Of a DNA stretch of 64,000 bases, positions 55,808 through 64,000 are shown one piece after another. The notes under the pieces were generated by a model. The model had not been told where the DNA came from and made no database searches. It saw nothing but the letters and a program-made list of their open reading frames with translations. The stretch is from Sulfurimonas aquatica (lineage in GTDB: Bacteria > Campylobacterota > Campylobacteria > Campylobacterales > Sulfurimonadaceae). Each line of letters begins with the position of its first letter. Position 1 is the first letter of the stretch. Location: positions 2,232,001 to 2,296,000 of the forward strand of contig NZ_CP046072.1 in NCBI RefSeq assembly GCF_017357825.1. The letters are read 5' to 3'. The position numbers and the translations under genes were made by a program.

Positions 55808-56842
55808 ATGAAAAAATATTTAACTACTATAATCGTCATTATTGTGAGTATTGTTATTTTATCTGTATTACTATTGAGTGACTATAGATTTTCCATTTTA
55901 GTAAAAGTTATTTTTATTATTTCTACTTCATTGCTTATTGGATACTTATTTAATAAAAAGGCACACACAGAAGACAGTGTAGAAACATCAAAAAACATAC
56001 TTAACTCTATTATAAACTCTACGGATGACCTTATTTTCTATAAAGATAAAGACTTAAACTATCTAGGTTGCAATGAAGCATATTTGAAATACATTGATAA
56101 AAAGAAAGAAGAGATAATTGGTCGAAGTGATTTCGAACTCTTTGATGAAAAAATTGCATTACAATATAGAGAAACAGATCAAAGTATGCTAGAAAAGAAT
56201 GAAATATCTTCTCATGAAAAATGGGTTCCTTTCATAAATAATCAAGAGCATTACTTGTTAATTAAAAAAATACCATTTCATTACAATGAGACTAGCATAG
56301 GTGTTTTAGGAATAACTCGAGACATTACAGAACGTTATTTATCTCAGAAAAAAATGCAATTACAGTCTTATGAAGATGAATTAACAAAACTAAAAAATCG
56401 TAAATCTTATAATGGAAAGATATTAGAGTTGTTTTCTCTAAAAAAGCGATATAAGACTTCATTTTCAATGATTATGTATGATATAGATAACTTTAAAAGT
56501 ATAAATGATACATATGGACATAAGGTAGGAGATGATGTTTTAATTGAAATGAGTAAATTAATAGCATCTCATCTCAGAGAAAATGATTATATATTTCGCA
56601 TTGGTGGAGAAGAGTTTATTATTTTACTCTCAGAAGCTCATTTAGATGATGCTAAAAAAGTTGCACAAAAGATTTGTACTAGTGTCGAAAAAGATTTGAA
56701 AAATATTACAGGTAATAAAATTACAATTAGTATTGGAGTTTCAGAAGCAAATGAAAATGATAGTGAAGATACAATTTTTAAAAGAGTAGATAGTTTATTG
56801 TATAAATCTAAAAATAGTGGCAAAAATAGGATTTCGTACTAG
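55808..56842 (+). CDS. Membrane PAS-GGDEF diguanylate cyclase
   Basis: The 344-residue protein has two membrane helices (about 5-24 and 29-48), a PAS domain at about 60-178 (IINSTDDLIFYKDKDLNYLGCN, GVLGITRDITER) and a GGDEF domain at about 185-344 with DELTKLKNRKSY, YDIDNFKSINDTYGHKVGDD and RIGGEEFIILL. The active-site GGEEF and metal Asp are intact, so it should make c-di-GMP. It appears monocistronic. Confidence 0.93.
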   Translation: MKKYLTTIIVIIVSIVILSVLLLSDYRFSILVKVIFIISTSLLIGYLFNKKAHTEDSVETSKNILNSIINSTDDLIFYKDKDLNYLGCNEAYLKYIDKKKEEIIGRSDFELFDEKIALQYRETDQSMLEKNEISSHEKWVPFINNQEHYLLIKKIPFHYNETSIGVLGITRDITERYLSQKKMQLQSYEDELTKLKNRKSYNGKILELFSLKKRYKTSFSMIMYDIDNFKSINDTYGHKVGDDVLIEMSKLIASHLRENDYIFRIGGEEFIILLSEAHLDDAKKVAQKICTSVEKDLKNITGNKITISIGVSEANENDSEDTIFKRVDSLLYKSKNSGKNRISY

Positions 56843-56962
56843 TTTATAAATTACATTTATACCTAAAAGCATCGTAGCTAAGAGGTCCAGATATGCTTTA
56901 GTGTATAATACAACTAGGGTCAATAAAAAAGCTCAACGCTAATATAAAAAAGAGGATACTAC

Positions 56963-57295
56963 ATGGCTATAGATAATTCGTTATATGATTCACTAGAAAA
57001 CACCTATATTAAGATAAAAGAGTATTTTGACAATACTCAACTTGGACGAGAGCATTCGACTATGATAATAAAACATGAGGAGTTGTCTGAACTATTGGAG
57101 ACATTTGATATTGAAGCACTTGAAGAACAATCAAATGATATAAATTCACTGCATAAACAGCTTGATGATATAAAAGAGATTAGTACTAACATAGTTGAGA
57201 ACCTTAATAATAAAGTCGATTCTATCTCTACAGCAGATAAAGTTGTTAGCGGATTAGATAAAGTATTCACAAAAATCACCAAACTAGTTCTATAA
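56963..57295 (+). CDS. Small helical protein of unknown function
   Basis: The 110-residue acidic protein is almost entirely helical, with heptad-like regions (HEELSELLETFDIEALEEQSNDINSL region and a following coiled segment). It ends in a more hydrophobic part (VVSGLDKVFTKITKLVL). No family is recognised. AGAGGAT precedes the start. Confidence 0.55.
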   Translation: MAIDNSLYDSLENTYIKIKEYFDNTQLGREHSTMIIKHEELSELLETFDIEALEEQSNDINSLHKQLDDIKEISTNIVENLNNKVDSISTADKVVSGLDKVFTKITKLVL

Positions 57296-57469
57296 AAAGA
57301 ATTTTCAGTTTCTGTCATAGAGTTATGTTAAAAATATTACTCAAAAAAGTTTATTGTCTCTAAAAATCATTTTCCCTATACTATAGTATAATCTATATAA
57401 TAATAATTTATTATTTTTATAGTACATCATTATGTACTGAAATAGATTGCTTTAACAAAAGGATATAAA

Positions 57470-58057
57470 ATGATAAAAAACATAATAATAGGACTTACAA
57501 TCCTTGGCTTTTCACTTTTTGCTACAGGATGTTCTACTGCACATATGGGATGGACCGCTGTAACACAACAGCATAAACTGGATGATGGAGCAATGCCTGC
57601 ATACGACAATATGTTTAGTAATGTTGCTGAGTATGGTGATGCAGCTCGTGCTATGATGAAAGAGTTTAAAGTAGCGGAAGATGTTGAAAATGAAGATGTT
57701 GCTGATTCAATACTGGCACTTGCAGAAGAGTACAACATGCGTATAACTGGTGACATTAAAATGTACACAAAAGATGATGCGGCACCAGCTGAAGTAAAAC
57801 ATGCAAGAATTTTCTCTTTATGTTCACTTCAAATTGCAAAAGTATTTTTAAATCACTCCAGATACTATGGTGGCTTCATGCCATGTAGAATCATGCTTAT
57901 CGAGTATGGAAATGGTGATAGATTCCTTATTACTATGGATATGACACTTGCGATTCATGGTGGGTTTCCACTTCCAAAAGAGATGCTAGAACTTGGACTA
58001 AGTGTTAAAAAAGCGATGGAAGAGATTCCTGCGCGTGCTGCTAATGGTGACTTTTAG
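57470..58057 (+). CDS. Lipoprotein with DUF302-like domain
   Basis: The 195-residue protein has a lipoprotein signal peptide with lipobox LFATGCS (acylated C21 in LFATGC). The C-terminal part, HARIFSLCSLQIAKVF and MPCRIMLIEYGNGDRFLITMDM, resembles the DUF302 domain; this match is by pattern only. The position of the Cys suggests an outer- or inner-membrane anchored periplasmic protein. It is preceded by a promoter-like stretch (TATAATCTATATAAT near 57386) and followed by a strong terminator, so it is monocistronic. Confidence 0.65.
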   Translation: MIKNIIIGLTILGFSLFATGCSTAHMGWTAVTQQHKLDDGAMPAYDNMFSNVAEYGDAARAMMKEFKVAEDVENEDVADSILALAEEYNMRITGDIKMYTKDDAAPAEVKHARIFSLCSLQIAKVFLNHSRYYGGFMPCRIMLIEYGNGDRFLITMDMTLAIHGGFPLPKEMLELGLSVKKAMEEIPARAANGDF

Positions 58058-58073
58058 ACACTTTCAAAACTAT

Positions 58074-58103
58074 AAAAACACCTCTTTGTGGGGTGTTTTT
58101 TTT
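58074..58103 (+). terminator. Intrinsic terminator after the lipoprotein gene
   Basis: Arms AAAAACACC (58074-58082) and GGTGTTTTT (58092-58100) around a nine-base loop are followed by further T, giving a run of eight T. This is the clearest intrinsic terminator in the window. Confidence 0.88.
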
Positions 58104-58182
58104 CATATTTTTCTTTATACTCTGATAAAAAAGAAGTACTCTCTATGTAATACTCCAGCTTGTAATATAAAGTTTGAGTAAC

Positions 58183-58425
58183 TTAATATGAATCTTTAAG
58201 AGCTATGATTCGAGTAAGTTGACTTTCATTATTTATAAAATCCCTTAACACAGAAACAGTATAATAATTACCCATCGCCTTAGCTTGTACTTCATGAGCA
58301 CCGTTATTTATTTCTTTTTCAATAGCTAGTTCACTATACTTTTTATAAAGCTCAGCATATCCAGCTGCCGTTGACTTTGGTGTATTTTTTAGTTCATTAA
58401 GAAACTCTTCTTGTAAACTTTTCAT
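58183..58425 (-). CDS. Small hypothetical protein
   Basis: The 80-residue helical protein (LQEEFLNELKNTPKSTAAGY, AIEKEINNGAHEVQAKAMGNYY) has no recognised motif. AAAGGAT precedes the start codon. It lies downstream of a large gap from the convergent terminator and next to the MATE gene; function unknown. Confidence 0.55.
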   Translation of the reverse strand: MKSLQEEFLNELKNTPKSTAAGYAELYKKYSELAIEKEINNGAHEVQAKAMGNYYTVSVLRDFINNESQLTRIIALKDSY

Positions 58426-58501
58426 TTTTCTATCCTTTTTTATAATGCAATTTTACACTTTTTTTTCTAAGCTTTCTATTCTCCTGCCTCAGATTGAATC
58501 T

Positions 58502-59854
58502 TTAAGCTTTTAAACGAGCGAGTTCTAATTGTCTCTTCATATATAACTTCATATACACTGCTGCACTAGTGATGATAATAAACATACTCACCCATAAATA
58601 TATAATAGATAAATCAAATATATTCACAACCACATAAAAGAAAATAAGAGGCATAAATATCTGTCTATAAAAACTTACATAGGGTATTATAAATGGGTTT
58701 TTAATACCCTGAAGAGTAGAAACAGATATAAATAGCGTTATAAATGAGAAGAATATAAAACTTTCAAAAATTATATATGGATAAGCAATGTCTATAACTT
58801 CAATATCTGTATCAAAAACCATAATCATATACTTACCAAAGAACACTATTAAAGCGACACCTATAGCACTCATTATATAACCATACTTTAACGATTTATG
58901 AATAACTTCATCTATTCTATCAAAATTCTTAGCACCAAAGTTATTTGAGACTATAGATATGACAGCTGTATTGAGTCCAAGCATAGGAAGTAAAATAATC
59001 TGTTCTACCCTGTAGCCTATCCCAAATGCAGCTACAGCCTTAAACCCATAAGTCGATACAAAATACATTGTGATAACACTTCCAAAAGACATTAGAAGCA
59101 TATTGGCACTTGTAGGAATAGCTTGCCTAGTTAAATCTTTAAAAGCTCTTATATTTGGAGATGATTTAAAAAATGTAGATATGCTAAAAAGAGTCGTTTT
59201 GTAAAGTTTGTACATCATATAAATCAGTGTTATATACTGAATCAGTACTGTTGCAAGTGCAACTCCACCTACTCCAAGTGCAGGTATAAAATAAAAGCCA
59301 TATATAAATAATGGATCAAAAATAAGATTTAAAAAAAAACCAATTATTAAAATATTTCTATAACTTTTTGTATCTCCAAGTGCTATCAAGGCTGCATTTG
59401 CACCTAATCCTATTAACATTGGAACAATGCCTAAGAGTATTATGTAAGTATATTCAAGTGAGTATTCTAAGACTTGGGCCGTGGCACCCATTAAAACAAA
59501 TATTTTTTCTAAAAGTAAAAAGCTTACTATAGATAGAATAAAAGAGATAAGCATAAAGAGGCTTATGCCATTTGATACATAGATTTTCGCCATAGCTCTC
59601 TTGTGTTTGCCTAGTGCTCCACCTACATATGCAGTGATAGCAGATGACAATCCGAAACTTATTGATAAAAGCATAAAGAAAATCATAAAACTATATGTTA
59701 ATGCAGAGATAGCTTCTGTAGATATTTTACCTACATAAAATGTATCTACTACATTATACATCGTGTTGAAAAACATCCCTATACTTGAGGGTATTGCAAT
59801 TTGAAAGATTAGTCGTTTAATATCTTTTGTAATTAGTTCATTCTTATTTTTCAT
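58502..59854 (-). CDS. MATE-family efflux transporter
   Basis: The 450-residue protein has twelve membrane helices and MATE features in both halves: IFQIAIPSSIGMFFNTMYNVVDTFYVGKI at the start, GLGANAALIALGDTKSYRNI, and LTRQAIPTSANMLLMSFGSV at the second-half start. Cation-coupled export of drugs or organic cations is the usual role; the substrate is not predictable. It lies in tandem with two small genes on the same strand. Confidence 0.93.
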   Translation of the reverse strand: MKNKNELITKDIKRLIFQIAIPSSIGMFFNTMYNVVDTFYVGKISTEAISALTYSFMIFFMLLSISFGLSSAITAYVGGALGKHKRAMAKIYVSNGISLFMLISFILSIVSFLLLEKIFVLMGATAQVLEYSLEYTYIILLGIVPMLIGLGANAALIALGDTKSYRNILIIGFFLNLIFDPLFIYGFYFIPALGVGGVALATVLIQYITLIYMMYKLYKTTLFSISTFFKSSPNIRAFKDLTRQAIPTSANMLLMSFGSVITMYFVSTYGFKAVAAFGIGYRVEQIILLPMLGLNTAVISIVSNNFGAKNFDRIDEVIHKSLKYGYIMSAIGVALIVFFGKYMIMVFDTDIEVIDIAYPYIIFESFIFFSFITLFISVSTLQGIKNPFIIPYVSFYRQIFMPLIFFYVVVNIFDLSIIYLWVSMFIIITSAAVYMKLYMKRQLELARLKA

Positions 59855-59904
59855 AAGCAGAACTATACTCTAATACTCTTTATATGGTATTAGATATTTG
59901 CCAA

Positions 59905-60114
59905 TTACATTTTTACTGAAGCTTGATTACAAGTATCCATTCTAATGCGATCATCATAAAAGACTTGAAGCCATTCTTCAATATGCTCTTGAGTTAAAAC
60001 AACAGCACCTTTTTTCTCTTTTACTTTTGCCTTACTTACTGGCTTTACATCTTCAAAGTACATTTTAGCTTCTTTTAAAAGAGTTACTTGTGCCTTTATA
60101 TCTAATCTACTCAT
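59905..60114 (-). CDS. Small basic protein of unknown function
   Basis: I place the start at ATG 60114 (69 residues) because AAAGGA stands six bases in front; an in-frame ATG at 60138 has no usable ribosome site. The product is Lys-rich in the middle (VSKAKVKEKKGAVVL) and has EEWLQVFYDDRIRMDTC near the end. No domain is recognised. It precedes the MATE gene by 50 bases on the same strand. Confidence 0.5.
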   Translation of the reverse strand: MSRLDIKAQVTLLKEAKMYFEDVKPVSKAKVKEKKGAVVLTQEHIEEWLQVFYDDRIRMDTCNQASVKM

Positions 60115-60353
60115 ATCTAATCCTTTAAGTTTTTTCATCCTAATTTTAAATTCTAACCAATTTATACATTGTAAAGCTTTAATAAATCATTTTTTTTATG
60201 ATTCTAAGTAAAATATAGAATATTTATCAATGTAAGTACCTACAATGTCTCAAATTATTAAACTTAGCTGTTCATACTTAAGTCGGCTTATAAATATATT
60301 TTTCTTAAAATGACTCCTTGATATACTAATAGTTAAAATAAAAAAGGGCCTTT

Positions 60354-60914
60354 ATGGAATATTATATTTTTGATGCAATATCACCGAACGATAATGCACC
60401 TTTTCTGGAACTTCCTGCAGAAATAGATCTCATAGAATCAATAATGGGGAAAAAACCAGATTTTGACAAGCTACCAATTAAAATACTAGCAGAGATAGAA
60501 GAAGATGAAGAGGTAGTTTATACAGATATTATAAACCCTGGAGTTCCACTATTCTCAGAGAAGATGAAGTCATCACTAGATGAGCTTGGGATTAATAATA
60601 TTGATTATTATCCAGTAGATATAGTTGATTGGGATACACAAGAAATATTAGCTAAATACTGGCTAGCTATTGTAAAAGAGATAATATCTTGTATCGATAT
60701 TGATAAAAGTCAGGTTGAAAAGAGTAGTGCTGGATTGTCCGTAGTTACTCAATTCTCAATTGATCATAGTAAAACGGCAGGGTCGAGGCTATTTAGATTT
60801 CACAATATACCGGGTTTAATAATTATCAATGAAGAGTTAAAAGATAAGTTATCCAAAGTAATGTTTAAGGGAGTGAGTTTTTTACATACAAAAGAGTATA
60901 GTAGAAAAGTTTAA
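60354..60914 (+). CDS. Imm11/DUF1629-like protein (orphan immunity protein candidate)
   Basis: The 186-residue protein has the features I associate with the MXAN_0049/Imm11 family (DUF1629): NPGVPLFSEKMKSSLDELGINNIDYYPVDI in the middle, then a segment starting YWLAIVKEIISCID, RLFRFHNIPGLIIINEELKDKL and KGVSFLHTKEY at the end. Family members act as immunity partners for secreted toxins in polymorphic toxin systems. No toxin, secretion or Rhs-like gene is nearby, so it may be a solitary immunity gene or have another role. Confidence 0.6.
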   Translation: MEYYIFDAISPNDNAPFLELPAEIDLIESIMGKKPDFDKLPIKILAEIEEDEEVVYTDIINPGVPLFSEKMKSSLDELGINNIDYYPVDIVDWDTQEILAKYWLAIVKEIISCIDIDKSQVEKSSAGLSVVTQFSIDHSKTAGSRLFRFHNIPGLIIINEELKDKLSKVMFKGVSFLHTKEYSRKV

Positions 60915-60961
60915 AAAATGTAGATCTATACTATGCCCTAAATGAGCATAGTATATAAAGT

Positions 60962-61978
60962 TTATTTAATTTTTGAAGCGATATGTTTTACAGCGTCACT
61001 TGCATGGTTGAAAGCAAGTGCAATACTACCTTGATCTGTTACAACATCACCAATAGTATAAAGACCTTCTACATTTGTTTCAAATGTCTCTTCACTATAT
61101 ACAGGAACATCCCATTCACCAGTTTTAACACCAGAGTTTACAAGAATGTCTTTTGGAGTTGTACCACCAAGTGCATAAACAGCTCTATCATATTCAGCAG
61201 TTGTTCCATCTGTAAAATTTACTTGAATCTTACCAGCTGGTGAAGGTTCAACACTCTCGATATCTACACCCATTTTATTAAGGATTTTCCCATTATCAAG
61301 ATACTTATTACACATTTCAGTGTTTATAGGGTTCATACGTGTAATTTCAGCTTTTCTGTAGTTTAGAGTTACAACACAATCTTCCATATCTTCTAGTTCA
61401 ACTAAACCATAAGCATACTCACCAGCAGTATCTCCACCACCAACTATCATAACATGCTCACCATTTTGAACTTTAGAAAGGTTGAAGTTTAGTACATCCT
61501 TAAGTTCTCTTCCAAATTTATACTTTGGCTTATTTGGTTTGCCCATACGACCAACAGAGAGGATAACATTTCTAGCTTTCATAGTTTCAACACCTTCAGA
61601 AGTTGCATCACTATCAAAAACCATTTCAAAAAGGCCATCTTCACCTTTTGTTACTCTTTTTATTTCATGGTTATATTCAAACTTGTCAAGTACGCCTGCA
61701 GCATTTAGTTTGTCGTCCATCTGCTGGATATACTCTTCTTTAGAACACTCATCAAATGTTACATTACCTGTAAATTCAAACTTGATTCCCATCCAGTCTT
61801 TATCAACACGCTTACCTTTTTTGTAAAACTTGTGAATCATATCATTATGGTGAGGTGCTTTGTCAATAACAACAATATTTTCTATTCCAGCAAGTTTTGC
61901 TTCGATAGCAGATGCCATACCGCCAGGTCCTGCTCCAATAATTGCTATATCTACGACTTTTCCGTTCTCTTGAATCAT
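60962..61978 (-). CDS. FqrB-like flavodoxin/ferredoxin:NADP flavoprotein
   Basis: The 338-residue flavoprotein has an FAD site IIGAGPGGMASAIEA near residue 13, an NADP site MIVGGGDTAGEYAYG near 176 and the final FAD contact YTIGDVVTDQGSIALAF. It is built like thioredoxin reductase but has no redox CxxC, which matches FqrB of Helicobacter and Campylobacter. There FqrB exchanges electrons between NADP(H) and the flavodoxin reduced by pyruvate and 2-oxoglutarate oxidoreductases. If so it would link the oxidoreductases of this window to the NADP pool. The assignment rests on overall pattern, and other NADPH-dependent flavoproteins remain possible. Confidence 0.65.
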   Translation of the reverse strand: MIQENGKVVDIAIIGAGPGGMASAIEAKLAGIENIVVIDKAPHHNDMIHKFYKKGKRVDKDWMGIKFEFTGNVTFDECSKEEYIQQMDDKLNAAGVLDKFEYNHEIKRVTKGEDGLFEMVFDSDATSEGVETMKARNVILSVGRMGKPNKPKYKFGRELKDVLNFNLSKVQNGEHVMIVGGGDTAGEYAYGLVELEDMEDCVVTLNYRKAEITRMNPINTEMCNKYLDNGKILNKMGVDIESVEPSPAGKIQVNFTDGTTAEYDRAVYALGGTTPKDILVNSGVKTGEWDVPVYSEETFETNVEGLYTIGDVVTDQGSIALAFNHASDAVKHIASKIK

Positions 61979-62223
61979 TTTTTATCCTTCAGAAAATTAT
62001 TTAGCGAATTATACTAAAATATTCATATAATGTCTTCCACATATTTGTTCCAATAATGTTCTATTCTTGATATAAAAATACATAATAGTCTATTATATTA
62101 TTATCTATTATTGTTATTTTATACATATCTTTAGCCATATTAAACTACTGATTATCTCTGTTTAATACTCCATCTCAATGTTTTAGTATAATACCTTTTA
62201 AAATTTATATAGAGGTTTGATTT

Positions 62224-63114
62224 ATGGGTGGATTTGCCGGTGGGGACGAAGGTGGTTACTGGGATGAAGAGAGTGTACCTACTTCAAAAAATAAAAAAAA
62301 TGCTAATATCAATAGAGAAAAATTAAAGATAGACAAAAATGATTCTAGCTACAGTATCAAGGCACATGCAAAAGTAAATATATTTTTAAAATTCACTGAC
62401 TTTGAAGATACAAAAGAGACTCTACTTTCGCGTGTTGTACGTGTAGACAATTTATATGACACAATAAGCTTTATCCCTTGTAAATGCAAGGCTTTTACTA
62501 TTGAAGGATGCGATGAAATCCCCTTAGAATCTAACACTATCTATAAAGCATATACTGAACTAATAAATTCCACTATAGATTCAGATATAGAAGAGTTCTT
62601 TACTGAACATAAAGTTGTAGTGACAAAAAATATTCCAATTTCATCTGGTTTGGGAGGAGCATCTAGTAATGCTGCTGCTTTTATTCTTTTAGCCAAAGAG
62701 ATATGTAACCTTATACTAAGTACAAATGAACTAATAAAAATCGGAACTAAAATAGCTAGAGATGTACCTTTTTTTATATATAACTATTCATCTGCAAATG
62801 TATCAAGTTGTGGAGAGGTTGTAGAACAGTTTGAAGAGCAAGGTCTAAATTTTGATTTCTATAAACCAAATATAGTATATGATAAAACTAACCTTCATAA
62901 TAGATTAAAAAAAGATCTATTAATAGATCTCTCTTTAGCTTCTAATTGGTCTAAACTAGACTCAAGAAGCATATTAGAACTTGCTGCAGACCCTTTAATA
63001 CTTAATGACCTTTATGCTTCTTTAATTCTACTTCATCCAGAGTTAAAAGAAGAAGTAAAAAATAAATACTTTTTTTCTGGTTCTGGTCCTACATTTTTTA
63101 AGCTACTAAATTAA
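62224..63114 (+). CDS. ispE: 4-diphosphocytidyl-2-C-methyl-D-erythritol kinase with N-terminal extension
   Basis: The 296-residue GHMP kinase has SIKAHAKVNIFLKF, the ATP loop PISSGLGGASSNAAAF, RDVPFFIYN and the final FSGSGPTFFKL, so it is IspE of the non-mevalonate isoprenoid pathway. Unusually, the kinase domain is preceded by about 42 residues (MGGFAGGDEGGYWDEE, then a Lys/Asn-rich stretch), with no closer in-frame Met. AGAGG stands before the ATG. The extension may be a remnant or small regulatory tail. Confidence 0.88.
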   Translation: MGGFAGGDEGGYWDEESVPTSKNKKNANINREKLKIDKNDSSYSIKAHAKVNIFLKFTDFEDTKETLLSRVVRVDNLYDTISFIPCKCKAFTIEGCDEIPLESNTIYKAYTELINSTIDSDIEEFFTEHKVVVTKNIPISSGLGGASSNAAAFILLAKEICNLILSTNELIKIGTKIARDVPFFIYNYSSANVSSCGEVVEQFEEQGLNFDFYKPNIVYDKTNLHNRLKKDLLIDLSLASNWSKLDSRSILELAADPLILNDLYASLILLHPELKEEVKNKYFFSGSGPTFFKLLN

Positions 63115-63121
63115 TCTTATT

Positions 63122-63394
63122 TTATACAGTTAAAACTCTAATATCATTTGAAAGCATTCTTTGGAGAATATTTTGTATTGATGTGTGAGTACTGCCTGAA
63201 GATTCACAAGAAGTACAAGCTCCTTGATACTCTATATATACAAGAATAAGATCATTTTTTTCTTCTACATGCACAAGATCTAAATCACCGTTATCTTTTA
63301 CTAAAAAATCTCTAATTTTATCTATGATTACTTGATCAATTGCATTAATTTTTTCAACTAGTGTCTTCGCTTTAAACTCTTCTTCTTTACTCAT
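63122..63394 (-). CDS. NifU-like C-terminal (NFU) domain protein
   Basis: With start at ATG 63394 (AAAGGAA upstream) the protein has 90 residues. It is an NFU domain: an N-terminal helix with VEKINAIDQVIIDKIRDFLVKDNGDLDLV, then GACTSCESSGST with the CxxC that carries an Fe-S cluster, and a final helix and strand. It acts as an Fe-S carrier. It is convergent with ispE, seven bases away. Confidence 0.85.
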   Translation of the reverse strand: MSKEEEFKAKTLVEKINAIDQVIIDKIRDFLVKDNGDLDLVHVEEKNDLILVYIEYQGACTSCESSGSTHTSIQNILQRMLSNDIRVLTV

Positions 63395-63439
63395 ATTTAT
63401 TCCTTTGTTTATAATGGGAATTACCCATAAAGTTATCAA

Positions 63440-63744
63440 ATTATCTCTTTAGATATTTATATGATGCTATTATACCTCCAACAATTTAGGGATATATTAA
63501 TATTTTTCTATACTCTTATTATTAATATTAGAAGAAACAATGCTTAATTTTTCTCTTATAGATGTCTTGTACTTTATATTTTATTCAGATATAATTCGAA
63601 TAAGAAAAGATGATTCAAGTTACATCTTTAGTCTGCTTTATATTGATAACTTCTTGTTTACAGTACATTCACCTAAAAGAAAACTTTATATTAGATTTTT
63701 ACCACCTTAGAAATATGGTGTACTCAAACAAACAAGGATTTAAA
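63440..63744. promoter_or_regulatory. AT-rich region with the cold-shock gene leader
   Basis: The 300 bases before the cold-shock gene hold its promoter and probably a long 5' leader, as is usual for such genes. An in-frame extension to ATG 63610 exists but would add 45 residues with no match to the family, so I treat it as leader. No other gene is supported. Confidence 0.4.
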
Positions 63745-63963
63745 ATGGCAACATTATTAAATGGAACAGTTAAATGGTTCAACTCTGAAAAAGGTTTCGG
63801 TTTTATCGAACAAGAAGATGGCGGGAAAGATGTATTTGTACATTTTCGTCAAGTAAACAATAGTGGTTATGGTCGTGTATCACTAGATGAAGGTCAAAAA
63901 GTAACTTATGAAGTTGGTGAAGGCGAAAAAGGCCCACAAGCAGAAAACGTTACTGGTTTATAG
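63745..63963 (+). CDS. Cold-shock domain protein (CspA family)
   Basis: The 72-residue protein begins [21 protein letters not shown] and has the RNA-binding motifs KGFGFIEQ (RNP1) and VFVHF (RNP2), followed by the usual GQKVTYEV and GPQAENV. It is a single OB-fold RNA chaperone. AAGGA lies eight bases before the ATG. Confidence 0.95.
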   Translation: MATLLNGTVKWFNSEKGFGFIEQEDGGKDVFVHFRQVNNSGYGRVSLDEGQKVTYEVGEGEKGPQAENVTGL

Positions 63964-63970
63964 TATCGTC

Positions 63971-64000
63971 TCAAGTAGCTTAGGCTGCTTGAACTTTTTA
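63971..64000 (+). terminator. Intrinsic terminator after the cold-shock gene
   Basis: Arms TCAAGTAGC (63971-63979) and GCTGCTTGA (63984-63992) pair with one G-U, with a four-base loop, and run into a T stretch at the window edge. Confidence 0.8.

Noticed and set aside
63610-63744. N-terminal extension of the cold-shock protein
   Set aside because: The family is about 70 residues and begins at ATG 63745 with AAGGA in front; the extra 45 residues match nothing.
1-64000. CRISPR array, tRNA, rRNA, prophage or replication origin
   Set aside because: No regular short repeats with spacers, cloverleaf-like GC-rich segments, phage genes or DnaA-box cluster were seen; nearly all intergenic gaps are below 450 bases and AT-rich.

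Overview
The window (about one third G+C, densely coded, little intergenic DNA) looks like a chromosome segment of a chemolithoautotrophic Campylobacterota species, most like Sulfurimonas or a relative. This rests on the conserved cheY-prmA-ftsH-psd-like order and the waaC-htrB pair, both typical of Campylobacter/Helicobacter relatives; on a PorGDAB-type pyruvate oxidoreductase of the Helicobacter kind; on a histidine kinase with the IAHQWRQP H-box common in this phylum; and on several 2-oxoacid:ferredoxin oxidoreductases together with a DabA inorganic-carbon transporter, which fit carbon fixation by the reductive TCA cycle. The genus is an inference.

Layout. 1-0.9 kb: 3' end of dabA. 0.9-14.2 kb: a block bounded by two copies of a 511-bp direct repeat (892-1402 and 13660-14170), each carrying an identical gene for a small Cys-containing protein. 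The block holds a coiled-coil protein, a trigger-factor-like chaperone without the ribosome-docking signature, a leucine-rich-repeat protein, and two paralogous five-gene 2-oxoacid:ferredoxin oxidoreductase clusters. In transcription order on the minus strand these read D-E-A-B-G, then a COG0523/CobW GTPase, then E-A-B-G-D. 14.2-18.6 kb: a third Cys-rich small protein, a group III truncated haemoglobin, a decayed GGDEF remnant, a membrane protein and a large TPR protein (PflB-like candidate). 18.6-25.2 kb: psd-like, ftsH, prmA, cheY, hisA, hisH, a PDC-sensor membrane protein and a coiled-coil membrane protein, all on the minus strand. 25.3-33.9 kb: Tat-exported phosphoesterase, waaC, htrB, AI-2E family permease, ruvB, panB, Hpt protein, trpA, pckA. 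34.1-41.1 kb: a LolA-like/SPOR-barrel/MMPL three-gene envelope module, then a triple fusion of two lipid acyltransferase domains and a degenerate GGDEF domain. 41.1-47.2 kb: DedA, UvrB, a PAS histidine kinase, small unknowns, a possible uvrB fragment and TetR. 47.3-52.2 kb: SulP transporter and porGDAB. 52.3-64 kb: assorted genes, including a Nudix hydrolase, rhodanese, EF-hand protein, PAS-GGDEF protein, a DUF302-like lipoprotein, MATE exporter, an orphan Imm11/DUF1629-like protein, an FqrB-like flavoprotein, IspE, a NifU-domain protein and a cold-shock protein.

How the genes fit together. DabA (and perhaps SulP) would supply inorganic carbon. Three 2-oxoacid:ferredoxin oxidoreductases could run the two ferredoxin-dependent carboxylations of the reductive TCA cycle. 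PckA links oxaloacetate and PEP. The FqrB-like flavoprotein could exchange electrons between ferredoxin or flavodoxin and NADP. The most unusual region is the repeat-bounded block with duplicated five-subunit oxidoreductases, each with a subunit resembling the epsilon subunit of CO dehydrogenase/acetyl-CoA synthase, a metallochaperone-like GTPase between them, and CxC...C..H small proteins at both borders. No tRNA, rRNA, CRISPR array, transposase or prophage gene was seen.
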